Shown piece by piece: positions 1-6,588 of a stretch of DNA of 7,230 nt. The first letter of the stretch is position 1. Every line of letters begins with the position of its first letter. Location of the stretch: positions 1-7,230 of the forward strand of contig DFXZ01000011.1 of assembly GCA_002381805.1 (NCBI GenBank), written 5' to 3'. Under the pieces are notes generated by a model. It did no database searches, was not told where the DNA came from, and saw only the letters and a program-made list of their open reading frames with translations. A program made the translations under genes and the position numbers. The DNA is from Bdellovibrio sp. UBA4095. GTDB lineage: Bacteria > Bdellovibrionota > Bdellovibrionia > Bdellovibrionales > Bdellovibrionaceae.

Positions 1-24
1 TATTTACGTCCATATATAAAGCCC

Positions 25-36
25 ATTCTGTGCGGT
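25..36 (+). repeat. Left candidate terminal inverted repeat of the RIT element
   Basis: The sequence ATTCTGTGCGGT is present here and, as a perfect reverse complement, at 3227-3238. A 12-base exact match between two flanks of about 200 bases each is unlikely by chance (expected well below 0.01). The match does not extend beyond 12 bases in a simple alignment. Confidence 0.6.
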
Positions 37-142
37 ACACGAGGTTTTTCCAACCTCAAAGGCGTCGTATCGTACGTCATATTTTCACGAAAAGTATCAT
101 TTCAACTACGCAAATCTGCGAAATCATTCGAGTCCGTGTGAA

Positions 143-179
143 TTCAAGCACTTAGGCGCTATAAGTCGCTCTGCTTGAA
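143..179. repeat. Dyad upstream of the first recombinase gene
   Basis: TTCAAGCA (143-150) and TGCTTGAA (172-179) are perfect 8-base inverted arms around a 21-base centre, which itself contains CTTA/TAAG. It lies 20 bases before the first recombinase start and overlaps the likely promoter region. It may be a recombinase-binding site or an autoregulatory operator. The arms resemble those of the dyad at 3044-3067 at 6 of 8 positions. The function is inferred. Confidence 0.4.
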
Positions 180-199
180 AATCACTATGGAGGTAGAAA

Positions 200-1147
200 A
201 TGAAGCAATACGACGCACTACTGGATGCCTATGAAAAGCAACTCGGTATCCGTGGAATCGGAGCTTCAACGATATTAAACCGTCGTCGCGAAATCGAAAG
301 ATTTGGATTGTGGATCAAGAGAAAGAAGCCACGTCCGAATTTATCGAATATCAGTGCCGAGTTGATTCTTGAGTACCTCAAGGAAAGAAGTGCGTTTAAG
401 GCGCGAACAACAATTCAGAGCAAGTTTTCTGATCTCAGATGTTTCTTTGAGTATTTGGTCCAAGAAAATGTATGGAAGAAGAATCCCTTGAGATGGATTC
501 CAGGCCCAAAAATAATTTTGAATTCTCATATTCCAAAGAGTCTCAAGCCTTCAGAAGTTGAGTTACTTTTTCAGCAGTGTTTTCAAGTAAAAGAAATTCT
601 TTTTCAGTATGAGATGCCGGTCATTTTTCTAACACTTTATTCATTGGGACTGCGTAGAGGAGAGCTTGTTAATTTAAATTTTAATGATTGGGATCAAAGG
701 GAAAAAACTCTTCGAGTTCGGGTATCAAAAAATGGTCGAGAGAGATTTATGCCAATCCCAGAGAGTCTTGAGCGTGCAATAGAAGCTTATCTTCCAATTA
801 GGCAAAACGTACTGATTAAAAGGAATGTTACTGATGAACAGGCTCTGTTTATTGATGGCCAAGGAAAGCGTATATCAGGGGTTAACGTCAGTAGAAGGTT
901 ATTTGGATGCGCGAAAAGAGCTGGTCTTAGCAAATTCAACGTTCATCAGTTACGACATACGTGTGCAACGAACTTATTTGCTAAAGGCGTTCCATTGCCT
1001 GAAGTAAAAATGGTTCTGGGTCACGCGAGTATTTCTACGACTCAACGATATACTCATGTTGCAGGGCCAGAACGCTGGCAAGCAATTCAAAAGCACCCAC
1101 TGAATAATTATTTATCACAACAAGGAGAGTCGCCATGTCCACGCTAG
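200..1147 (+). CDS. Tyrosine recombinase, first gene of RIT trio (RitA-like)
   Basis: This 315-residue protein is a site-specific DNA recombinase of the phage integrase/XerCD family. Residues about 3-105 form the N-terminal core-binding (SAM-like) domain and about 115-300 the catalytic domain. The full catalytic set is visible: R152 (GLRRGEL), K177 (SKNGRERF), H249 and R252 (HQLRHT), H275 (LGH) and nucleophile Y284 (TQRYTH). The H-to-Y spacing of 9 equals that in XerD. The ATG is preceded by GGAGG (189-193) at 6 bases. The last 13 bases overlap the next recombinase gene, so the trio is likely cotranscribed and translationally coupled. Being first in a trio fits RitA; in RIT elements the three proteins are thought to act together in moving the element. 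The enzyme looks intact. Confidence 0.9.
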   Translation: MKQYDALLDAYEKQLGIRGIGASTILNRRREIERFGLWIKRKKPRPNLSNISAELILEYLKERSAFKARTTIQSKFSDLRCFFEYLVQENVWKKNPLRWIPGPKIILNSHIPKSLKPSEVELLFQQCFQVKEILFQYEMPVIFLTLYSLGLRRGELVNLNFNDWDQREKTLRVRVSKNGRERFMPIPESLERAIEAYLPIRQNVLIKRNVTDEQALFIDGQGKRISGVNVSRRLFGCAKRAGLSKFNVHQLRHTCATNLFAKGVPLPEVKMVLGHASISTTQRYTHVAGPERWQAIQKHPLNNYLSQQGESPCPR

Positions 1148-2031
1148 GACCTGTTGCAGAAGGGTATTTGGATTATTGTTCAACAATCAAGAAACTCACT
1201 CCTGCGACAGTCAAAGATATTCGGTGCACGTTCAATCGTATGTCTATTTATTGTAGCGGAAACAGCATTGGAAAAGAGTTTTGGAGACTTTCTCTTCCTG
1301 AGTTCACGCGATGGATTAATGACTGTCGTCAAAAAAATCAGACTGCGAAGCACATTAATAAATCACTCAGTCATATCCGCGGATTAATTGACTACGCTTG
1401 GCGATTAGAAAAATTGGATCGCAACGTTTTGGATGGTTTCTATCTGAAAGATGCAGCCCAAAGAAATGAAATTGAGATTTTGACTGTTGAAGAGGCTATT
1501 CAGTTGGTAAGGGCATTCACTCTCAAAAGTCATATTGAAAGGCGTAATCGTCTTATCATTCTTCTGCTTTATGGGTGTGGTTTAAGAACTGGCGAGCTAT
1601 GTCGCCTCAGTATCCAGGATATAGATCAGGAGCGCCAGGAACTTAAAGTAACCGGAAAAGGAAGAGAACGGGTAATTCCTGTAATGGATGGGATTTTTAC
1701 AGAGCTTTTGGCATATTTGAATGATCGAAGATCTTCTAAAGGGATCTTATTTAGGACCTTGATAAAGAAGACTGGCCTGAGCATTAAGGATGTCGGCGAT
1801 GTTGTTGCCGAGGGCGCAAAGCGCGCAGGACTTGTGAAGCAAATAACGCCAAAAACACTACGCCATACATTTGCCTCTCACTTAGCAGATCAGGGCGTTG
1901 ATATTGGTGTGATTGCTAAGCTTATGGGTCACCGATCTCCTCAGGAAACCAGCGTCTATCTGCACGCCCCTAAGCACGTATTAAATCAAACGGTATTCGA
2001 AAGTATTGAAATTTCAAAGGAGGATGAATGA
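1135..2031 (+). CDS. Tyrosine recombinase, second gene of RIT trio (RitB-like)
   Basis: This 298-residue tyrosine recombinase has an N-terminal SAM-like domain (about 1-100) and a catalytic domain (about 112-290). Catalytic residues are R151 (CGLRTGEL), K175 (GKGRER), R243 (TLRHTFASHL), H266 (MGH) and Y275. The histidine of the usual HxxR motif is replaced by lysine (K240 in TPKTLRH), a substitution tolerated in some family members. The ATG at 1135 lies inside the end of the upstream gene, with AAGGAG (1122-1127) 7 bases before it, which supports this start. It ends in an ATGA overlap with the third recombinase. It has diverged well away from its two neighbours, so the trio consists of distinct subfamilies rather than a recent tandem duplication. 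Confidence 0.9.
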   Translation: MSTLGPVAEGYLDYCSTIKKLTPATVKDIRCTFNRMSIYCSGNSIGKEFWRLSLPEFTRWINDCRQKNQTAKHINKSLSHIRGLIDYAWRLEKLDRNVLDGFYLKDAAQRNEIEILTVEEAIQLVRAFTLKSHIERRNRLIILLLYGCGLRTGELCRLSIQDIDQERQELKVTGKGRERVIPVMDGIFTELLAYLNDRRSSKGILFRTLIKKTGLSIKDVGDVVAEGAKRAGLVKQITPKTLRHTFASHLADQGVDIGVIAKLMGHRSPQETSVYLHAPKHVLNQTVFESIEISKEDE

Positions 2032-2996
2032 CCTGGGAAACATGGATCGAGATATTCATAACTCGATACTGCTACTCAAAAGGATTAAGCTCTTTGTCGA
2101 TCGCTTCATATAAAGATACCTTGAGGCAGTTTTGCGACTTTGTTCCTGTGAGGCTCCAAAGTAAACCTCCGGATAAAATAACAACGCAGGATCTGTGTGA
2201 GTATATAGAACATTTAAGAACTGTGCGTGGTTTGGGAAACGCTTCCATTAATAAAACCGTGGTAGTGCTCAGATCATTTTACAAATGTGCAGTAAGCTTT
2301 GAATTGATATCGCCATCTGATGATCCAACAAGATTTCTTCCTAAGATGAAAGGCGTCTTTGAAGTTGCCGGCGATATTTTGAATGCAGAGGAGATGAATC
2401 GTTTGGCAAATGCGCCTGATCCCAGAACTGTGGTTGGGATTCGGGACCGCGCTGTTCTTCTTCTTTTATGCACCACGGGGATCAGAGCCTCCGAGTGTGA
2501 AGGTATAAGGGTCAAAGATATAGATTTAGCGCGAAAACAGATTCGTATAAAAGGAAAAGGCGGACATGAACGTCGTGTAAATTTGAATGACGAAGCAACT
2601 GTTGCCATCAGAAACTATCTAGATTGTCGTAAGCATCCTTCAAAAGATCAGTATTTGTTTCTTGTTAGGACGGAAAACAGACTTACAAGATGGAGAATTT
2701 ACGAGCGAGTGAGATTCTACTTAAAGAAATCTAGGATATTTAAAAAGATTTCTCCTCATCGGTTACGGCATAGTTTCGCAACGCACATGATTAAAGTCGG
2801 AACTAACATTGTAATTTTAAAAGAGCTTCTAGGGCACCGGTGCCTTACGAGCACAATGAGATATGTTCGAATCTCTGGAGAGCAACTTCGTGAGGCAATT
2901 GGTAAGCTAAAGGTGGACACTCTTTTTGAAAAAATACTTGAGAATTTCCCTTTGCAAAAACGTCGATATCAGCGACCAGTTGGCGATTCGAGCTGA
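2028..2996 (+). CDS. Tyrosine recombinase, third gene of RIT trio (RitC-like)
   Basis: This 322-residue tyrosine recombinase has an N-terminal core-binding domain at about 3-108 and a catalytic domain from about 118 to 290. It carries R153 (TGIRASE), K177 (KGKGGHERR), H244 and R247 (SPHRLRHSFATH), H270 (LGH) and Y279 (TMRYV). These positions are nearly the same as those of XerD, and all active-site residues are intact. The last 30 residues or so are basic (KRRYQRP) and extend past the catalytic fold. The ATG overlaps the preceding stop (ATGA), and AAGGAGG (2017-2023) lies 4 bases upstream, so coupled translation is likely. As the last member of the trio it corresponds to RitC. Confidence 0.9.
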   Translation: MTWETWIEIFITRYCYSKGLSSLSIASYKDTLRQFCDFVPVRLQSKPPDKITTQDLCEYIEHLRTVRGLGNASINKTVVVLRSFYKCAVSFELISPSDDPTRFLPKMKGVFEVAGDILNAEEMNRLANAPDPRTVVGIRDRAVLLLLCTTGIRASECEGIRVKDIDLARKQIRIKGKGGHERRVNLNDEATVAIRNYLDCRKHPSKDQYLFLVRTENRLTRWRIYERVRFYLKKSRIFKKISPHRLRHSFATHMIKVGTNIVILKELLGHRCLTSTMRYVRISGEQLREAIGKLKVDTLFEKILENFPLQKRRYQRPVGDSS

Positions 2997-3043
2997 GGCT
3001 GATCTGCGCTTCTAGGTAGTTATCGTTGATACATATTCTCAAA

Positions 3044-3067
3044 TTCGATCAAGGAAGAGTGATCGAA
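3044..3067. repeat. Dyad downstream of the recombinase trio
   Basis: TTCGATCA (3044-3051) and TGATCGAA (3060-3067) are perfect inverted 8-base arms separated by 8 bases. Arm and spacer sizes of this order are seen in tyrosine recombinase core sites. The dyad begins 48 bases after the third recombinase and lacks a following T-run, so it does not look like an intrinsic terminator. A subterminal recombinase-binding role is inferred only. Confidence 0.35.
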
Positions 3068-3192
3068 GACGGTATTCTTTTGTCTTCTCATTGAATTTTA
3101 CTGTAAAAGCCTTAAAAACGTGTTTTAATTTATATAGATTTTCATTCAAATTAACCAAGATCACTGACAAAAATGATTCCTTCGGAGCTGCG

Positions 3193-4134
3193 ATGTTTGC
3201 TCACGACATTTTTTGTGAAAGAAAAAACCGCACAGAATACTATTACCTTAAAGACGCTCTAGGGTCTGTTACGGATATTACTAGTAGTTCCGGAGAAATT
3301 GTTCAGCGTTACGACTATGAGTCCTTTGGTAAAATACGCAGCGTAAAGGATGCGATTGGAAATGATATTGCGTCTTCTCCTCTGGTAAAAACTAGTTTTA
3401 CGTTTACCGGTAGAGAATGGGATGAGGAGTCAGGCCTTTATTACTATCGTGCTCGTTATTATGATCCTAATATAGGTCGATTCTTACAAAAGGATCCGGC
3501 TCCAGGTCAACTAAGTGACCCTGGTTCATTCGTGAATGGTTATACTTACGTGCAAAATCGTCCGACAATTGCTACTGATCCAAGCGGTAAGTTCATCTTC
3601 GTTATTGCTTTTGCGATAGGTCTTGCGGGCAGTTCGATGATGTCAGCTTCTGTGGCTGCATTGACTATCGGTGCATTGGGCGCTTTAGCTTCTGTCGAGC
3701 TTTCGAAATACGGCGGAAATACTGGAGAAATGCTAAAGAAAGAAAATGGATGGTCTCTTGTTGGAATTGCAGCTTTTGGTGCTCTTGGGGGTTGGTTTGC
3801 AAGCTATCTAGGAACCGCGATAAAAGGGTTGAGCTTCATGAGAAATCTCAGATATAGTAACTTAACTAATTGGATCCCTAGTACAGTGGGGTATGGCGTA
3901 GGATCGGCGGCGGGTTCGACTATTTCAACAGCTGGATTAGATATTACTAATATAATGAATCCGAAACCAGGTGACTATCAGAGTGGCTTTGCATTTGGTC
4001 TGGTATTCGGTGGAATTGTTGGATCATCCAACTATTTATTGCGAACTAACTTTGCTTATCCGATCGGGGTATTTAGTGAAGGAACATACTTCTATACTAC
4101 AAATTCAGTACCTGAGGGGAATGTTCAGAAATGA
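3193..4134 (+). CDS. 5'-truncated RHS protein: end of RHS core plus variable toxin domain
   Basis: This is the C-terminal part of an RHS-family polymorphic toxin; whole RHS proteins usually exceed 1000 residues. Counting from ATG 3193 (313 residues), the conserved core end is clear: YYLKDALGSV (17-26), FTGREWDEESGLYYYRARYY (71-90) followed by DP, GRFLQKDP (95-102) and the closing DPSG (129-132). After DPSG comes a 181-residue variable region with glycine/alanine-rich hydrophobic stretches at about 134-170, 188-211, 231-249 and 265-282. No nuclease or other catalytic motif was recognised; a membrane-active toxin or a glycine-rich pre-toxin region is possible. ATG 3193 has GGAG (3184-3187) 5 bases upstream. 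The frame stays open up to a TTG at 3091, but that start has no ribosome site. The truncation is best explained by the RIT element ending at 3238. Whether this remnant is expressed or functional is unknown. Confidence 0.75.
   Translation: MFAHDIFCERKNRTEYYYLKDALGSVTDITSSSGEIVQRYDYESFGKIRSVKDAIGNDIASSPLVKTSFTFTGREWDEESGLYYYRARYYDPNIGRFLQKDPAPGQLSDPGSFVNGYTYVQNRPTIATDPSGKFIFVIAFAIGLAGSSMMSASVAALTIGALGALASVELSKYGGNTGEMLKKENGWSLVGIAAFGALGGWFASYLGTAIKGLSFMRNLRYSNLTNWIPSTVGYGVGSAAGSTISTAGLDITNIMNPKPGDYQSGFAFGLVFGGIVGSSNYLLRTNFAYPIGVFSEGTYFYTTNSVPEGNVQK
3227..3238 (-). repeat. Right candidate terminal inverted repeat of the RIT element
   Basis: ACCGCACAGAAT is the exact reverse complement of bases 25-36. 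It falls within codons just before the conserved RHS motif YYLKDALGSV, so it marks both the proposed element end and the edge of RHS similarity. Confidence 0.6.
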
Positions 4135-4727
4135 TTAGATTACTAGTTGGCTGTACAATTTTTAATCTTCTTGTGGGCCTCTTGAGTTATTTAACTCTGG
4201 AGGTCCATAAATGGCAGTTTCTGGTTATAATGTCCGTTTTAAATATTGTTTGTTTGTCTTATGAGGCTGTAGTGATCTTCAAACAAAGGTCCGCCTACTC
4301 AAAAGCTATAGGTGTGGGGTTTGCTCGTAATCTGTTCTTTATTGCTGCTTTGTTCAGTATGAAGTTTTATTTGGATATGAGCTTTGGAATTTTATTCTAT
4401 CTGATGGCATTCATAGGCTCAATTCTTATCTTTAGACGGGTAATAGCTAGGGGCGAAGCGCTATTTCTTTCGGTAGTAAATGCGGGCGCAGTAGTACTTG
4501 GATTGTCTCTTATTCCATGGAAAATAAGTGAGACAAAAATTCCGATGCAAATCACACAAAGCTACCCTGGCCAGGGCGTACTAAGAAAATTTAGTAGATA
4601 TGCGGGACAGGTCGGTATTGAAATAGACAAAAATGAACAGAGATTTAATGTCACTAAATCGGAAACTGAATACACCCTTATTAAGATCCAGAATTTTATT
4701 GGCGGTAAGTCTTACTTTCTTGAATAG
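4131..4727 (+). CDS. Polytopic membrane protein, putative immunity protein of the RHS toxin
   Basis: This 198-residue protein has no family I recognise. It has about five predicted membrane segments (about 3-22, 29-50, 61-78, 83-101 and 109-129) followed by a soluble tail of about 70 residues. The start overlaps the RHS stop as ATGA, and GAGGGGA (4114-4120) lies about 10 bases upstream, so translation is probably coupled to the RHS gene. A small gene directly after an RHS variable domain is typically the cognate immunity gene. A membrane location would fit protection against a toxin that acts on or enters through the inner membrane. Position and topology are seen; the immunity role is inferred. 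Confidence 0.6.
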   Translation: MIRLLVGCTIFNLLVGLLSYLTLEVHKWQFLVIMSVLNIVCLSYEAVVIFKQRSAYSKAIGVGFARNLFFIAALFSMKFYLDMSFGILFYLMAFIGSILIFRRVIARGEALFLSVVNAGAVVLGLSLIPWKISETKIPMQITQSYPGQGVLRKFSRYAGQVGIEIDKNEQRFNVTKSETEYTLIKIQNFIGGKSYFLE

Positions 4728-4732
4728 TCTAG

Positions 4733-4897
4733 GCTCGATTCTTCTGGGAGTATTCGATTATTCTTGATATCGCGACAGATAACCGAAGACGAGCAGTACC
4801 ACCTTGTAAAGTGGGAAAAGGATGTTTTCCATGGTATGAAAATATTCTCTTGCGGGAGCTAAAGAAGATGTACCCTGGATTTAGTAAAGAGGCCTAG
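4733..4897 (+). pseudogene. Possible remnant of a second RHS toxin tail
   Basis: The interval between the two membrane-protein genes has no start codon of its own but holds an open frame of 54 codons ending at TAG 4895-4897. Its end reads PWYENILLRELKKMYPGFSK, which looks like real coding sequence. Another frame (4728-4862) is also open for 44 codons and contains DSSG and YHLVKWEKDVFHGMK, so a frameshift may have split the remnant. The stop touches the TTG of the next gene, mimicking the toxin-immunity junction at 4131. Displaced toxin tails without a core are common downstream of RHS genes. Chance open frames in 170 bases cannot be excluded. Confidence 0.35.
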
Positions 4898-5335
4898 TTG
4901 GCAAAGAAATTGAGATTTAGTTATTCAGAATATGTAGGTATTTCCGTTTTTTGCATCATTTTGGTCGGGGGATTCTTCTTCTTTTCGTCCGGTGTCTCTT
5001 GGCGAAACCCATTAGATGTTGCGGTATTGCTTTTTCCAATTGTAGCGATTGTTGTCGGTATTATAGTAAAGAAACGGCTAGCTAGTCCTACCAAGAAAAT
5101 TAGCGATAGAAAATTTCCGATGGTATTGGTAGTTAGGGCATTCTCCTTTGGAGTTTTTTTGTCAGGTCTCTTTTTGCTTTTTTGTCTGAGACCTTTAGCT
5201 GAAGCCATTCGTTATAATAGGCCTTCATTTTCTAAATTTGGTTTCGAAGTCGATGCTTCGATCGGCATTCTGATATCTGTTCTTTTTATAATATCTTTAG
5301 TGGGCTTAATCATTTGCGGAAGACGTAAAAACTAA
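4898..5335 (+). CDS. Small four-helix membrane protein, putative orphan immunity protein
   Basis: This 145-residue protein of unrecognised family has four predicted membrane segments (about 12-30, 38-57, 74-98 and 120-140) and a basic C-terminal end (GRRKN). The likely start is TTG 4898, directly after a TAG stop and about 5 bases after AAGAGG; the first internal ATG would remove two of the four segments. Its place after a possible toxin-tail remnant, and its similarity in type but not in sequence to the membrane protein at 4131-4727, suggest an immunity gene left from an earlier toxin module. It could equally be an unrelated small membrane protein. The function is inferred from context only. 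Confidence 0.55.
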   Translation: MAKKLRFSYSEYVGISVFCIILVGGFFFFSSGVSWRNPLDVAVLLFPIVAIVVGIIVKKRLASPTKKISDRKFPMVLVVRAFSFGVFLSGLFLLFCLRPLAEAIRYNRPSFSKFGFEVDASIGILISVLFIISLVGLIICGRRKN

Positions 5336-5350
5336 GGATTTTTTTTAAAA

Positions 5351-5716
5351 ATGATCGTTTCAAAAATTAGAATCTTCAGATACCTACTAGTACCGCTAGT
5401 TCTGCTTTGTGCTGGGTGTGTGACGGTCATTCTTGATAATGAATCCGTCATGCATGTGCCCACACCTGATCCGTTGCCTTTCGAAAAACCCATTTGTCTT
5501 AATATTAAGTACGAATCGGATAATATAGATTTATTTAATAGGAGAAGTGGAGTGCAGGAGATGCATGAGCTGACTATGTTAAAATTTTCTTCAGCTCTTC
5601 CGTACTATAACATTCAAACAAACTGCGCAGAACCCAAGGCATCGCTAAAAGTTAGAGTCTCTTACTTAACACGAAATGGATGGGCGCGTTTAATTTGGGC
5701 CTCAGGTACAGTCTGA
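5351..5716 (+). pseudogene. Lipoprotein gene, 5' part, interrupted by IS3-family element
   Basis: This is the N-terminal 121 residues of a lipoprotein. A signal peptide (about 1-22: charged MIVSKIRIFR, then a hydrophobic core) ends in LLCAGC, with C23 as the probable lipidated residue. The lipobox is relaxed (leucine at -4, cysteine at -3), as tolerated in spirochaetes. The mature part has no family I recognise. AAGGA (5334-5338) lies 12 bases before the ATG, rather far. The reading frame runs to the IS junction, and the stop TGA (5714-5716) is the first three bases of the IS. The gene continues in the same frame at 6921-7181; joined, the protein is 207 residues. It follows the putative immunity genes closely on the same strand, so it may belong to the same transcript. 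Confidence 0.75.
5710..5713 (+). repeat. IS target-site duplication, left copy (AGTC)
   Basis: AGTC directly precedes the left IS end, and an identical AGTC follows the right end at 6917-6920. A 4-bp duplication is typical of the IS407 group of the IS3 family. Deleting one copy with the IS restores the lipoprotein frame exactly, which confirms the duplication. Confidence 0.85.
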
Positions 5717-5754
5717 GGTTCCCCCTTTATCAGGAAGAGGGATATTTGAGTCTC
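5714..5754 (+). repeat. IS left terminal inverted repeat
   Basis: The outer 12 bases, TGAGGTTCCCCC, match the right end perfectly. Conserved inner blocks are GGAAG, GATA and TGAGTCTC, with one 2-base gap. This end lies beyond the 3' end of orfB. Confidence 0.85.
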
Positions 5755-5760
5755 GATGTG

Positions 5761-6588
5761 TTAGGCTGGTAACATAGCCTGCATTTCCCGTGCAAATTGT
5801 TTTGGTGTTTTCATTCCAATTCCACTGTGTGGTCGCTCTTCATTGTATTCTTTTCTCCATTTCTCAATGATGAAGCGAGCATGATCAAGACTCATGAATG
5901 CGTGATCATTCAAACACTCATCTCTGAAACGGCCGTTGAAAGATTCGATGAAAGCATTTTGAATTGGCTTTCCTGGTTCAATGAATTCAACCTCAACACC
6001 GCGCAGGTACGCCCACTCAAGCAATGCCTTCGACTGGAATTCGGGCCCATTGTCGCAACGAAGACGTTTCGGTAAAACTCCAAGGCCATCTAAGAAACGA
6101 GTAATTCTACTCCCTGAAATCGAGTACTCAACGAGAATTCCTGGACACTCCTTGGTAAAGTCATCCACTAGATTAAAGCAACGTATCCGTCGGCCAGATT
6201 CAATTCGATCACTTACAAAATCCATCGACCATACTTCGTTCGGCGCAGTGGCTTTCGGTCGTGGGAACCTCAACACGGATCCCATCTTCTTTTTCTTGCG
6301 GTTCTTAAGTTGTAACCCAAGCAGCGCGTAGATCCGTTCTGTGCGCTTGTGATTTTTTACCAGGCCCTCTCTACGAAGATACCAATGAAGTCTTGGAGAG
6401 CCATAGCGGCGATGCTTCGCCGCTAGCGCAAGCATACGCTCCCGTAAGGCCGTATCATCTTGAACCTTACCTTCGTAGTCGAGGGTAGACCTGTTTAGGC
6501 CCAAAACACGGCAGGCTCTCGCCTTAGACACTGAAAACTCCTCGACAACTTTGGTCGCAGCAGCTCTCTTAGCTTTGGGCCCTACCAC
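5761..6588 (-). CDS. IS3-family transposase OrfB (DDE catalytic part)
   Basis: This 275-residue catalytic half of an IS3-family transposase is normally made as an OrfAB fusion. Residues about 1-100 are the HTH_21-like region (RRYGSPRLHWYLRREG at 60-75). From about 110 comes the rve-type RNase H-fold integrase core with D123 (WSMDFV), D179 (RCDNGPEF) and E215 (NAFIESFNGRFRDEC). Exactly 35 residues separate the second D and the E, giving DD(35)E, and the C-terminal YNEERPHSGIGMKTP is typical of the IS407/IS3 type. The nominal GTG start at 6588 lies in the frameshift site, so separate initiation is unlikely to matter. The protein looks full length. Confidence 0.92.
   Translation of the reverse strand: MVGPKAKRAAATKVVEEFSVSKARACRVLGLNRSTLDYEGKVQDDTALRERMLALAAKHRRYGSPRLHWYLRREGLVKNHKRTERIYALLGLQLKNRKKKKMGSVLRFPRPKATAPNEVWSMDFVSDRIESGRRIRCFNLVDDFTKECPGILVEYSISGSRITRFLDGLGVLPKRLRCDNGPEFQSKALLEWAYLRGVEVEFIEPGKPIQNAFIESFNGRFRDECLNDHAFMSLDHARFIIEKWRKEYNEERPHSGIGMKTPKQFAREMQAMLPA

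Larger units (their letters stand above)
1..199. other. Region upstream of the recombinase trio
   Basis: No supportable gene lies here. Bases 1-24 are probably host flank and the rest the non-coding left end of the RIT element. The end holds the candidate terminal repeat (25-36), a small hairpin GAGGTT/AACCTC (41-46 with 52-57) and a larger dyad (143-179). A TATAAG at 160-165 could be a -10 box, but no matching -35 is visible, so no promoter is called. Frame 1 is open from base 1 to about 140 but shows no recognisable protein. Confidence 0.5.
25..3238 (+). mobile_element. Recombinase-in-trio (RIT) element, putative full extent
   Basis: Three consecutive tyrosine recombinase genes on one strand overlap by 13 and 4 bases, the defining layout of RIT elements. 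The limits are set by the only good inverted repeat found around the trio, 12 bp at 25-36 and 3227-3238. Inside these ends the element carries no other convincing gene. The right end coincides with the point where RHS-type protein sequence starts, which supports it as an insertion boundary. No target-site duplication is obvious beside the repeats. The gene trio is certain. The exact ends are an inference. Confidence 0.7.

Noticed and set aside
5..82. Near-direct repeat TACGTC(C)ATAT at 5-15 and 73-82
   Set aside because: Only 10 bases with a 1-base difference, and no third copy or clear link to the element ends.
1..141. Open reading frame 1 at the window start, possibly the end of an upstream gene
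   Set aside because: The translation shows no recognisable family, has low-complexity basic composition and crosses the proposed element end, so it looks like chance.
3065..3087. GAAGAC/GTCTTC stem as a terminator after the recombinase operon
   Set aside because: The stem is only 6 base pairs with an 11-base loop, and no T-run follows.
4565..4576. Perfect 12-base palindrome CCCTGGCCAGGG
   Set aside because: It is inside a coding region with no related copies elsewhere in the window.
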